Source: Acetobacteraceae bacterium (GTDB taxonomy: Bacteria > Pseudomonadota > Alphaproteobacteria > Acetobacterales > Acetobacteraceae). Taken from it: a DNA stretch of 6,840 nucleotides. The stretch spans positions 1-6,840 of the forward strand of contig JASHVY010000086.1 in NCBI GenBank assembly GCA_030044345.1, read 5' to 3'. The notes beneath the pieces were generated by a model. It did not search any database. It worked only from the letters and a program-made list of their open reading frames with translations, and was not told the DNA's origin. This document shows, piece by piece, positions 1 to 4,940 of this stretch; position 1 is the first letter of the stretch; each line of letters begins with the position of its first letter. The position numbers and the translations under genes are program-made.

Positions 1-297
1 CGGCTTGCTCCCGGGATTGCCGCGCTCGCCACCCATACCGGCCTGCCGGTGATCCCCGTGGTCACCGACTCCGGCCGGCTTTGGACCCGGCGCGGCTTTC
101 GCCGCAGGCCCGGAACCATCCGAATCGTGATCCACCCGCCGCTTGCGCCCGGTCTGCCGCGCCAGGCGCTGCTGATGCGCCTTGCCGAGATCTATGCCGC
201 AGGCCCGCTGGCCGCCGGGGCTGTGGAAAACTCTGTGGAGCGCTTTGATGCGGGGTTCCCGGCCGATCAGAGGAACCTCTTCCATTCTTCTGATTAA
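1..297 (+). CDS. plsC: 1-acyl-sn-glycerol-3-phosphate acyltransferase (PlsC family), C-terminal part, 5' end outside window
   Basis: The frame is open from base 1 and ends in TAA at 295-297, giving the last 98 residues of a lysophospholipid acyltransferase. Such enzymes transfer an acyl group from acyl-CoA or acyl-ACP to lysophosphatidate at the inner membrane, in phospholipid synthesis. What is visible is the typical C-terminal block: APGIAAL, then TGLPVIPVVTDSG, W-x-R-R-x-F, RPGTIRIVI and a proline-rich stretch, closing with a VENSV motif near the end. The catalytic HX4D box and the substrate-binding FPEGTR box would lie upstream of the window, so activity cannot be judged. Family membership is clear from these blocks; the exact acyl acceptor and the plsC symbol are inferred. 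No convincing terminator follows: a T6 run at 304-309 has no hairpin directly in front of it. Confidence 0.82.
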   Translation, partial: RLAPGIAALATHTGLPVIPVVTDSGRLWTRRGFRRRPGTIRIVIHPPLAPGLPRQALLMRLAEIYAAGPLAAGAVENSVERFDAGFPADQRNLFHSSD

Positions 298-433
298 AGC
301 TGGTTTTTTCCTATCGCCCAACCCATCGACCGCCCCCTTTCGCGGGGTGTGGATGATGCACATCCCAAGGGTCCGCCGCACCCCCCTGCGCCGTTCGGAG
401 GGCCGCGCTGTTTTGCGCTGGAAAGACCGCTCC

Positions 434-449
434 ATGAATATTGATTCAT
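434..449. repeat. AT-rich inverted repeat ATGAAT-N4-ATTCAT
   Basis: ATGAAT at 434-439 and ATTCAT at 444-449 form a perfect 6-bp inverted repeat around the spacer ATTG. The stretch stands out as AT-rich in a GC-rich neighbourhood and lies about 95 bases upstream of the DUF2125 start, so it could be an operator for a dimeric regulator. The arms are short and no regulator is identified, so chance is possible. Confidence 0.3.
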
Positions 450-511
450 CTCGTTCTAAGCGTTTGCTCAAGAGCGTGATTCGCGCTTTTCGACGGTCTC
501 GTGCCAAGTGA
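434..511 (+). CDS. Possible small basic peptide (25 codons), doubtful
   Basis: An ATG at 434 opens a 25-codon frame ending in TGA at 509-511. The purine stretch GGAAAG at about 421-426 sits eight bases in front and could serve as a ribosome binding site. The peptide would have nine Lys/Arg and a single acidic residue. Its section from about residue 9 to 23 could form a cationic amphipathic helix (hydrophobic L11, L12, V15, I16, F19). The same frame is open further upstream as part of a longer meaningless frame, and the start lies inside the palindrome at 434-449. A chance ORF is therefore as likely as a real leader peptide for the DUF2125 gene 30 bases downstream. No family is recognised. Confidence 0.15.
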   Translation: MNIDSSRSKRLLKSVIRAFRRSRAK

Positions 512-541
512 TCCTGCATCAAGGCCTGCAGTCCGCCACGC

Positions 542-1669
542 ATGCACCGCTCGCTCCGTCGCCGCCTCCTTGCCCTTTTCGTGCTGACGCCCGTGCTTGC
601 GGTCGGCGTCGAGGCCGTGATCTGGCTCGTCGCAGCCCGCCAGCTCGAAGCCGGATTCCAAAGCTGGATCGCGGCCCGCCGCGGCGAGGGCTGGCAGATC
701 GCGGCGGGCCCCGAACGCCTGGGCGGCTGGCCTTTCTCAGCCACCGTCACTGTCAGTGGCTTCGCGATCTCAGGCGGCCAGAATCTGGTTCCCGACGGCC
801 TTGCCTGGCGCGCCCGCCGGCTTGCGCTCTCTTTCGATCTCCTCTCCCCCGACAAGCTTCTCCTGCGCTCTGCCGGAACCGAGCATTTCCGCATCGCCGG
901 CAGCCCCGAGATCGCGCTTGCCGCGCACCAGATCGAGGCCGTGCTGCTTCCCATGAGCGCCGATCCTGGCGAGCCCGATCAGATCGACATCACCGCCGAC
1001 GGGGTGCGCCTTGGTGCTTCCAGCCTCGATCCCGATTTGATCCGGGCAGGCAATCTCGCCATCGGCGCGACCTTCGAACAGCCTGCCGGCGACGCCAGCG
1101 AGGTCGCCACCGATACCGGAACCGAAACCTCTCCCGGAGCGGCCGGGATGACACGGCCTGAGGTCGCGCTCCGCCTTCAGGCGACGGGAGTCACTGTTGC
1201 CCGTGCCAAGCTTCCTGCCCTCGGCCGGGATATCGCGCTCGTCTCGCTTTCTGCGACGATGAGCGGCCCCCTCCCCTCCGGGCCGGCCTGGGCAGTCGGG
1301 CTCGGGGCCTGGCGTGATGGCGGAGGGATGCTGATCGTGCGCGATTTCTCAGTGGTGTGGGGGCCGCTCGCGATCGGCGCGGCCGGCCGGCTTGCCCTGG
1401 ATCGGGCGATGCAGCCGGCGGGCGAGGGGACGGCGCGGGTCGTTGGCTATGCAGCGACCCTCGATGCGATGGTGGCTGACGGCAGCATCGGCCGTGGCGC
1501 AGCGACGGCGGCGAAGGCGGTGCTGATGCTGCTCGCCCGCCCCTCCGACACTGCCGGCGCGCCGCCGGAGGTGGACGTGCCGCTTCGTCTCGAGGACCGC
1601 ACCCTGAGCATTGGCATCATCCCGCTGCTCAGGCTGCCGATGCTGTCCTGGCCGAGCGGGTCTCGATAG
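542..1669 (+). CDS. DUF2125 domain-containing protein
   Basis: A 375-residue protein of unknown function. Residues 1-8 are basic (MHRSLRRR) and are followed by a hydrophobic segment at about 9-31, fitting an N-terminal membrane anchor or uncleaved signal with the rest in the periplasm. The remainder has the pattern of DUF2125 (Pfam PF09898), a family of alphaproteobacteria: a G-W-P-F block near residue 61, alternating beta-like hydrophobic stretches, a W-x-x-G-G-G block near 258, a W-G-P-L block near 275, and a final I-P-L-L-R-L-P stretch. It is an AsmA-like, lipid-transfer-type architecture by look only. A linker at about 180-200 is poorly conserved in appearance. ATG 542 is the only possible start in the N-terminal region because a stop sits 30 bases upstream; no strong Shine-Dalgarno sequence precedes it. 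No reaction is known for the family. Confidence 0.8.
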   Translation: MHRSLRRRLLALFVLTPVLAVGVEAVIWLVAARQLEAGFQSWIAARRGEGWQIAAGPERLGGWPFSATVTVSGFAISGGQNLVPDGLAWRARRLALSFDLLSPDKLLLRSAGTEHFRIAGSPEIALAAHQIEAVLLPMSADPGEPDQIDITADGVRLGASSLDPDLIRAGNLAIGATFEQPAGDASEVATDTGTETSPGAAGMTRPEVALRLQATGVTVARAKLPALGRDIALVSLSATMSGPLPSGPAWAVGLGAWRDGGGMLIVRDFSVVWGPLAIGAAGRLALDRAMQPAGEGTARVVGYAATLDAMVADGSIGRGAATAAKAVLMLLARPSDTAGAPPEVDVPLRLEDRTLSIGIIPLLRLPMLSWPSGSR

Positions 1670-1724
1670 CTCTTCAGGGCTTCCGGCGAAGAATCATCAC
1701 GCCCCCTCTCCGCGTTCGTCCCGG

Positions 1725-1738
1725 CTGACCTAAATCAA
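1725..1738 (+). promoter_or_regulatory. FNR/FixK-like box upstream of the hibernation factor
   Basis: CTGACCTAAATCAA is a near match to the CRP/FNR-family consensus TTGAT-N4-ATCAA: the right half-site ATCAA is perfect and the left half-site reads CTGAC. It is centred about 63 bases upstream of the ATG at 1795. A plausible -10 element TTGAAT at 1765-1770 would place the box near -45, a normal position for activation by such regulators. The sequence from TGACCT to AATCAAGG recurs with one difference upstream of the DUF3775 gene, which argues against chance. Which regulator binds (FNR, FixK or DNR type) cannot be told. Confidence 0.6.
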
Positions 1739-1764
1739 GGTGAGAAGGCCGCTCGCCATGCTGG

Positions 1765-1770
1765 TTGAAT
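1765..1770 (+). promoter_or_regulatory. Candidate -10 element of the hibernation factor promoter
   Basis: TTGAAT matches TATAAT at four of six positions and lies 26 bases downstream of the FNR-like box. Transcription would then begin near 1776, leaving a short leader that carries the AGGGA ribosome binding site at 1782-1786. No separate -35 element is evident, as expected for an activator-dependent promoter. Weak on its own. Confidence 0.3.
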
Positions 1771-1794
1771 GGCTTTCCGGCAGGGACGAAACCC

Positions 1795-2367
1795 ATGCAG
1801 ACCCCGATCCAGATCACGTTCCGAAACATTGCCTCGGCGCCCGCGGTGGAAGCGCTGATCCACAAGCGTGCGGAGGCGCTCGAGAAATATTTCGGGCGAA
1901 TCATCGGATGCCGCGTCGTCGTGGAAGAAAGCACCCGCCGCCCGCACCAGGGCAAGCTCTACCACCTGCGTGTGGATCTCACCGTCCCCGGGCGGGAGAT
2001 CGTGATCAAGCGGGATCCGGCCGAGCATCATGCCCATGAGGACATCCTTGTCGCCGTCAACGATGCGTTCGACGCAGCGCGTCGGCAGCTCGAGGATTAT
2101 GCCCGCATCTCACGCAATGACATCAAGACCCATCAGACACCGCTGCATGGCTCGATCACGAGCCTCTTCCGCGACAAGGGCTACGGATTCATCCGCTCGA
2201 GCACGGGCGAGCAGATCTACATGCACCGCAATGCCGTGCTCGGAAAAGGCTTCGACGCCCTCGTGGAAGGCGACCCTGTTCGCTATTCACTCCATGAAAG
2301 CGAGGGGGAGAAGGGACTGCAAGCCAGCACGGTCATCCCGATCGGGAAACATCATCCGACGCCGTGA
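1795..2367 (+). CDS. HPF/RaiA-type ribosome hibernation factor with C-terminal cold-shock domain
   Basis: A 190-residue two-domain protein. Residues 4-103 match the HPF/RaiA (sigma-54 modulation protein) fold: Q-I-T-F-R-N start, helix EALIHKRAEALEKYF, strand RVVVEE, strand LYHLRVDLTVPGREIVI, and a final helix DILVAVNDAFDAARRQLEDY. Such proteins sit in the decoding centre of the 30S subunit and keep ribosomes idle in stress or stationary phase. Residues 117-182 form a cold-shock domain with RNP1 KGYGFI (128-133) and the RNP2-like IYMHR (141-145), which binds single-stranded RNA or DNA. This replaces the usual C-terminal dimerisation domain of long HPF proteins. ATG 1795 is chosen because AGGGA lies eight bases in front; the in-frame TTG at 1765 has no such site. 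An FNR/FixK-like box lies upstream. It converges with the DUF3775 gene. Domain calls are firm; the role of the cold-shock part is inferred. Confidence 0.9.
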   Translation: MQTPIQITFRNIASAPAVEALIHKRAEALEKYFGRIIGCRVVVEESTRRPHQGKLYHLRVDLTVPGREIVIKRDPAEHHAHEDILVAVNDAFDAARRQLEDYARISRNDIKTHQTPLHGSITSLFRDKGYGFIRSSTGEQIYMHRNAVLGKGFDALVEGDPVRYSLHESEGEKGLQASTVIPIGKHHPTP

Positions 2368-2419
2368 GCCCATCACGTGTGAACGCGCATCCTATGCGGT
2401 ACGCGGGAGCGGGTTGCGA
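2368..2419. other. Short gap between convergent genes
   Basis: The hibernation factor gene and the DUF3775 gene end 52 bases apart. The only local symmetry is a 5-bp stem CGCAT-CCT-ATGCG at 2386-2398 without a T-run on either side, so no intrinsic terminator can be called. Confidence 0.4.
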
Positions 2420-2917
2420 TCAGGATCTCTCTTCGTCTTCTTCCTCGTCCTCATCGTCCTCGCTTTCGTCTTCCTCGTCCTCATCGTCTTCATCATCATC
2501 GTCGTCTTCATCATCCTCGGGCTCATCGTCGGAAAGCTCGTACCCGAGGCGATCGAGCGCGTTTTCGATCGCATCGGTCACGACGAGGATGCGGGCAAGC
2601 TCGGGAATCGCCTCATCGGCGGCAACGGACTGGGCCCGCGCCATCGCCATGTCCCACGAATCCTCGTTGACATCGCCAGTGCCGATGGCCGCGAGCGCGA
2701 GAAGCTGATGAAGCTCCTCAGGGGTGAATTCGTCGAGCATCACCGTAAGCTCGCGGTAGGCAGGATGATCGGCGAGATCCTCCGCATCCGCGGAGATTTG
2801 GGTGCCTTCGGACTCGCCCTCATCCTCGGTCTCGTCCGGCTCATCCCCGAAGTCGCTCCCGACCTGGGACGCCTGTTCGAGAAGCATGGCGATTCTGTCG
2901 ATCGGCACGCTCAGCAT
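2420..2917 (-). CDS. DUF3775 domain-containing protein with poly-acidic C-terminal tail
   Basis: A 165-residue acidic protein. The N-terminus (MLSVPIDRIAMLLEQA) and residues 56-126, with the blocks ELTVMLDEFTPEELHQLLALAAIGTGD and a closing LARILVVTDAIENALDRLGY, fit DUF3775, a small alphaproteobacterial family without known function. Residues 25-40 are a short acidic, probably disordered linker. Residues 130-163 are all Asp or Glu except P133 and S152, an unusually pure polyanionic tail. ATG at 2917 is preceded by a strong GGGGAGGGA ribosome binding site on the minus strand. An FNR/FixK-like box lies about 70 bases upstream, like the one of the convergent hibernation factor gene, so both may belong to one stress regulon. 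The upstream TPP-enzyme gene runs the same way but ends 144 bases before, so a separate promoter is likely. Function unknown; binding to basic proteins through the tail is only a guess. Confidence 0.82.
   Translation of the reverse strand: MLSVPIDRIAMLLEQASQVGSDFGDEPDETEDEGESEGTQISADAEDLADHPAYRELTVMLDEFTPEELHQLLALAAIGTGDVNEDSWDMAMARAQSVAADEAIPELARILVVTDAIENALDRLGYELSDDEPEDDEDDDDDEDDEDEEDESEDDEDEEEDEERS
2429..2530 (-). repeat. Low-complexity GAN-type triplet tract encoding the acidic tail
   Basis: On the plus strand this stretch is a run of TCN/ATC triplets (TCG, TCT, TCA, TTC, ATC), the complement of Asp/Glu codons on the minus strand. It encodes residues 130-163 of the DUF3775 protein. Such triplet runs can gain or lose units by slippage without shifting the frame, so tail length may vary between strains. 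The plus-strand frames produce poly-Ser or a false hydrophobic segment and are not genes. Confidence 0.75.
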
Positions 2918-2985
2918 GATGTCCCTCCCCTTATGGGATTCGGATTTGCGAAAGTGAAACCTCGGCCGGGACCATCGCGTGTGCC

Positions 2986-2999
2986 TTGACCTGAATCAA
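2986..2999 (-). promoter_or_regulatory. FNR/FixK-like box upstream of the DUF3775 gene
   Basis: On the plus strand the box reads TTGACCTGAATCAA, on the minus strand TTGATTCAGGTCAA: two half-sites, one perfect (TTGAT) and one with a single change, separated by four bases as in FNR, FnrL and FixK sites. Its centre is about 75 bases upstream of the DUF3775 start codon. No convincing -10 hexamer is seen at the spacing expected for a box at -41.5. The only other nearby gene (TPP enzyme) ends at 3062 and points toward the box, so the DUF3775 gene is the likely target. Confidence 0.62.
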
Positions 3000-3028
3000 G
3001 GGACGTGACGCCACGGCCCACCCTTTTT

Positions 3029-3042
3029 ACACTTGTGTCACA
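3029..3042. repeat. Overlapping small palindromes ACACTTGTGT / TGTGTCACA
   Basis: ACAC-TT-GTGT (3029-3038) overlaps TGTG-T-CACA (3034-3042) in the gap between the TPP-enzyme gene and the DUF3775 promoter. It could be a second operator about 30 bases farther from the DUF3775 start than the FNR-like box. As a terminator for the TPP-enzyme gene it fails: on the minus strand it is followed by A residues, not T. Confidence 0.2.
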
Positions 3043-3061
3043 TTCGGATTGGGTTGGGCAG

Positions 3062-4702
3062 TCAAAATCCCGGACCCGGGGGATCGGAGCCGCGTACTCG
3101 CGGGCGGAGGATCAGATTCCAGATGTCCGGCATCGGCCCCACCGGCACATGCACCAGGGCGGGCCTCTGGAGCGCGATCGCCTGGCGCAGTGCTCCCTCG
3201 AGCGTTTGCGGCGTGCTCGCCCTGAAGGCTGCCACACCGAAGCTCTCCGCATACGCCACGAAGTCGGGGTTGCTGAGCTCGCAGGCGATCAGCCGGTTGC
3301 CGTAGCGCTGCTCCTGGATCCGGCGGACATTGCCGAAGGCACGGTCATCGAACACGATTGCCACCACGGCGATATTGTGGTGCACGGCGGTGGCAAGCTC
3401 GTTCGCCTGGTAGAGGAACCCGCCATCGCCGCTCACCAGCACGACCGCGCGGTCCGGCCGCGCGCGCTTGACGCCGAGGGCCGCAGCATAGCCCCAACCG
3501 AGATTGTCTTGATACCCTGGAGAGAAATAGAGGCGGGGACCAGGGACAGGGAACGCGATCCGCGCGGCGAAGCCGAGCTGCGTCACATCCTCGACGAAGA
3601 TGCCGTCCGCGGGCAAGGCGGCGCGGATCGCGGCAAGAAAATCCATCTGCGGCTGGAGCCTGGCGAGTTCGGCTTCGAACCAGGCACGGAGCCCGGCAAG
3701 CTCCGCCGCGCGCGAGGCACGCGAGGCCATCGGCAGAAGCGGCAAAAGCGCGCGCAGTGCCGGCGCCGCGTCGGCAGTGATCGCCACCGCCGGGCGGCGA
3801 AAGCGATCCATCTCCTCCGCATCGATATCGATGCGCACGACGGCAAGGTTCTCGTCGAGCCCCCAGAGCGTCTGCTGCGGGAAGAGCCGCGTGCCGACGG
3901 CCAGCACGGCATCCGCTTCCTTCCAGAGAAGATGTCCCTCCGGCAGCGAAAGGGCGAGCCGATGCGCCGTTGGGATCACGCCGCGCCCACGCCGGAAGGA
4001 GACGACCGGTGCCTCCAGCCGCTCGGCGATCGCCTGCACCTCGGTCCCCGCCTCCATCGCGCCGCCACCCACGACGATGAGCGGCCGCTCCGCCCGTCCC
4101 AGGATCTCCGCCGCATGACCGAGCGCATCCTCGTCGAGCTTGGGTGCCGTGAGCGGGCAGGGGTCAGGAATCAGGACCTCGCCCGCGCGGCCCCAGACAT
4201 CGATCGCGCATTCGAGCGCGACCGGCCGTTTGCGCCCCGAGCAGGCGAGTGCCAGCGCCTCGGCCACGCGCTCACCGGCCTCGCCGGGGTGACGGATGCG
4301 TGCCACATGCTTGGTGACATGCGAGAGCAGCCCGAGCTGATCGTGGATCTCGTGCAGATGGCCAAAACCGCGATCGATCGCGGCTTGCGGAATCTGCCCC
4401 ACGAGCGCCAGCACCGGCGCATTCATCGCGTAAGCGGTGAGCAGGGAGGAAGCGGCATTGAGAATGCCGGGTCCGGGCACGACGATGAAGGCCTGGGGCT
4501 TGCCAGTCGCCAGCGCCGCGCCGAGCGCCATGTACCCCGCCGCTTGCTCGTGGCGCGCATGCACCATGCGGACGCGCTCGCCTGCGCGTTGCACCGCATC
4601 GAAAAAAGGGTCGTTGTGCACGCCCGGCACGCCGAAGAGCGTGGTGATGCCATGGCGGATCAGGCTTTCCACGGCGGCCTCGGCCGTGCTCATGCGCGCC
4701 AT
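3062..4702 (-). CDS. Thiamine diphosphate-dependent enzyme, acetolactate synthase-like superfamily
   Basis: A 546-residue protein with the three-domain layout of the acetolactate synthase/pyruvate oxidase/decarboxylase superfamily. The N-terminal pyrimidine-binding domain (about 1-170) has FGVPG at 23-27 and the cofactor-activating Glu E52 in HEQAAGYMA. The central domain (about 190-325) contains PLIVVGGGA. The C-terminal diphosphate-binding domain (about 350-525) has GDG at 425-427, followed after 24 residues by DD (452-453) where most members have NN; aspartate can still bind the metal. Substrate is unknown: a 2-oxo acid decarboxylase, carboligase or 2-hydroxyacyl-CoA lyase are all possible. 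ATG 4702 is preferred because GAGGGG lies seven bases before it; the frame also opens at 4717 and 4792, without such sites and with non-family sequence. It is divergent from the thiolase-like/DUF35 operon, hinting at related substrates. Superfamily firm, reaction not assigned. Confidence 0.85.
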   Translation of the reverse strand: MARMSTAEAAVESLIRHGITTLFGVPGVHNDPFFDAVQRAGERVRMVHARHEQAAGYMALGAALATGKPQAFIVVPGPGILNAASSLLTAYAMNAPVLALVGQIPQAAIDRGFGHLHEIHDQLGLLSHVTKHVARIRHPGEAGERVAEALALACSGRKRPVALECAIDVWGRAGEVLIPDPCPLTAPKLDEDALGHAAEILGRAERPLIVVGGGAMEAGTEVQAIAERLEAPVVSFRRGRGVIPTAHRLALSLPEGHLLWKEADAVLAVGTRLFPQQTLWGLDENLAVVRIDIDAEEMDRFRRPAVAITADAAPALRALLPLLPMASRASRAAELAGLRAWFEAELARLQPQMDFLAAIRAALPADGIFVEDVTQLGFAARIAFPVPGPRLYFSPGYQDNLGWGYAAALGVKRARPDRAVVLVSGDGGFLYQANELATAVHHNIAVVAIVFDDRAFGNVRRIQEQRYGNRLIACELSNPDFVAYAESFGVAAFRASTPQTLEGALRQAIALQRPALVHVPVGPMPDIWNLILRPRVRGSDPPGPGF

Positions 4703-4801
4703 CGCCGTTCCCCTCATCCGAATCCCGAACGGCGAGCAAATCCCATTCGCGAACCCCCTTTGACAAGCCCTGCCGGCGCCTTGACTCCCCATTCCGCACG
4801 C

Positions 4802-4849
4802 ACCGGGAGCGGGATGAGATCGTCAGCCCTCACCCATCCCGCTCCCGGT
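4802..4849 (+). terminator. 15-bp perfect hairpin followed by T-rich stretch, in the divergent intergenic region
   Basis: ACCGGGAGCGGGATG (4802-4816) pairs perfectly with 4835-4849 across an 18-base loop, and is followed on the plus strand by CATTGTTTTCTC. This has the form of an intrinsic terminator acting on plus-strand transcription. No plus-strand gene ends nearby: the gene to the left is on the minus strand and the thiolase-like gene begins 91 bases after the stem. It may stop antisense transcription entering from the left, act as a leader attenuator of the operon, or be a regulatory or repeat element. On the minus strand no T-run follows. The structure is certain, the role is not. Confidence 0.55.
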
Positions 4850-4940
4850 CATTGTTTTCTCGCGTGATTCAGACCTACGGTGTTCCACCTCCGGTCATCA
4901 CGCTATGGCCTCAAAGGTGCGGGGAGGAGAAGCAGCGCCT

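Larger units (their letters stand above)
298..541. other. Intergenic region between plsC-like and DUF2125 genes
   Basis: This gap of 244 bases has no recognisable gene. It holds a T6 run at 304-309, an AT-rich island with a 6-bp inverted repeat at 434-449, and a possible 25-codon ORF at 434-511. The frame of the DUF2125 gene is closed by a TGA at 509-511, so that protein cannot start upstream of 542. A loose copy of the ATCAAGG half of the FNR-like boxes occurs at 518-524, but its partner half-site is one base out of register. No good sigma-70 promoter was found. Confidence 0.5.

Noticed and set aside
269..309. Terminator for the plsC-like gene: AGAGG-AA-CCTCT followed later by a T6 run
   Set aside because: The stem is short with a two-base loop, lies inside the coding region, and is more than 20 bases from the T-run.
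509..524. A third FNR-like site, TGATCCTGCATCAAGG, before the DUF2125 gene
   Set aside because: The half-sites are one base too far apart, and the site lies only about 20-30 bases before the start codon, too close for the usual activator position.
508..1161. Plus-strand open frame of 217 codons inside the DUF2125 gene
   Set aside because: Its Arg/Pro-rich product has no family resemblance; the DUF2125 frame with its membrane anchor explains the region.
1765..1794. TTG start at 1765 for the hibernation factor
   Set aside because: It coincides with the likely -10 element and lacks a ribosome binding site; ATG 1795 has AGGGA at proper spacing and starts at the domain boundary.
2364..2989. Plus-strand frames giving a poly-serine protein and a strongly hydrophobic 'membrane' segment
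   Set aside because: Both are other-frame readings of the triplet tract that codes for the Asp/Glu tail of the DUF3775 protein on the minus strand.
3005..4867. A 620-codon open frame on the plus strand across the TPP-enzyme gene
   Set aside because: It is antisense to a clear TPP enzyme, has Arg/His-rich composition with no recognisable domain, and arises from the high-GC codon pattern of the minus-strand gene.
4905..4940. Upstream start (ATG 4905) for the thiolase-like gene
   Set aside because: There is no ribosome binding site before it and the added 12 residues do not look like family sequence; ATG 4941 has a purine-rich GGGAGGAG in front.
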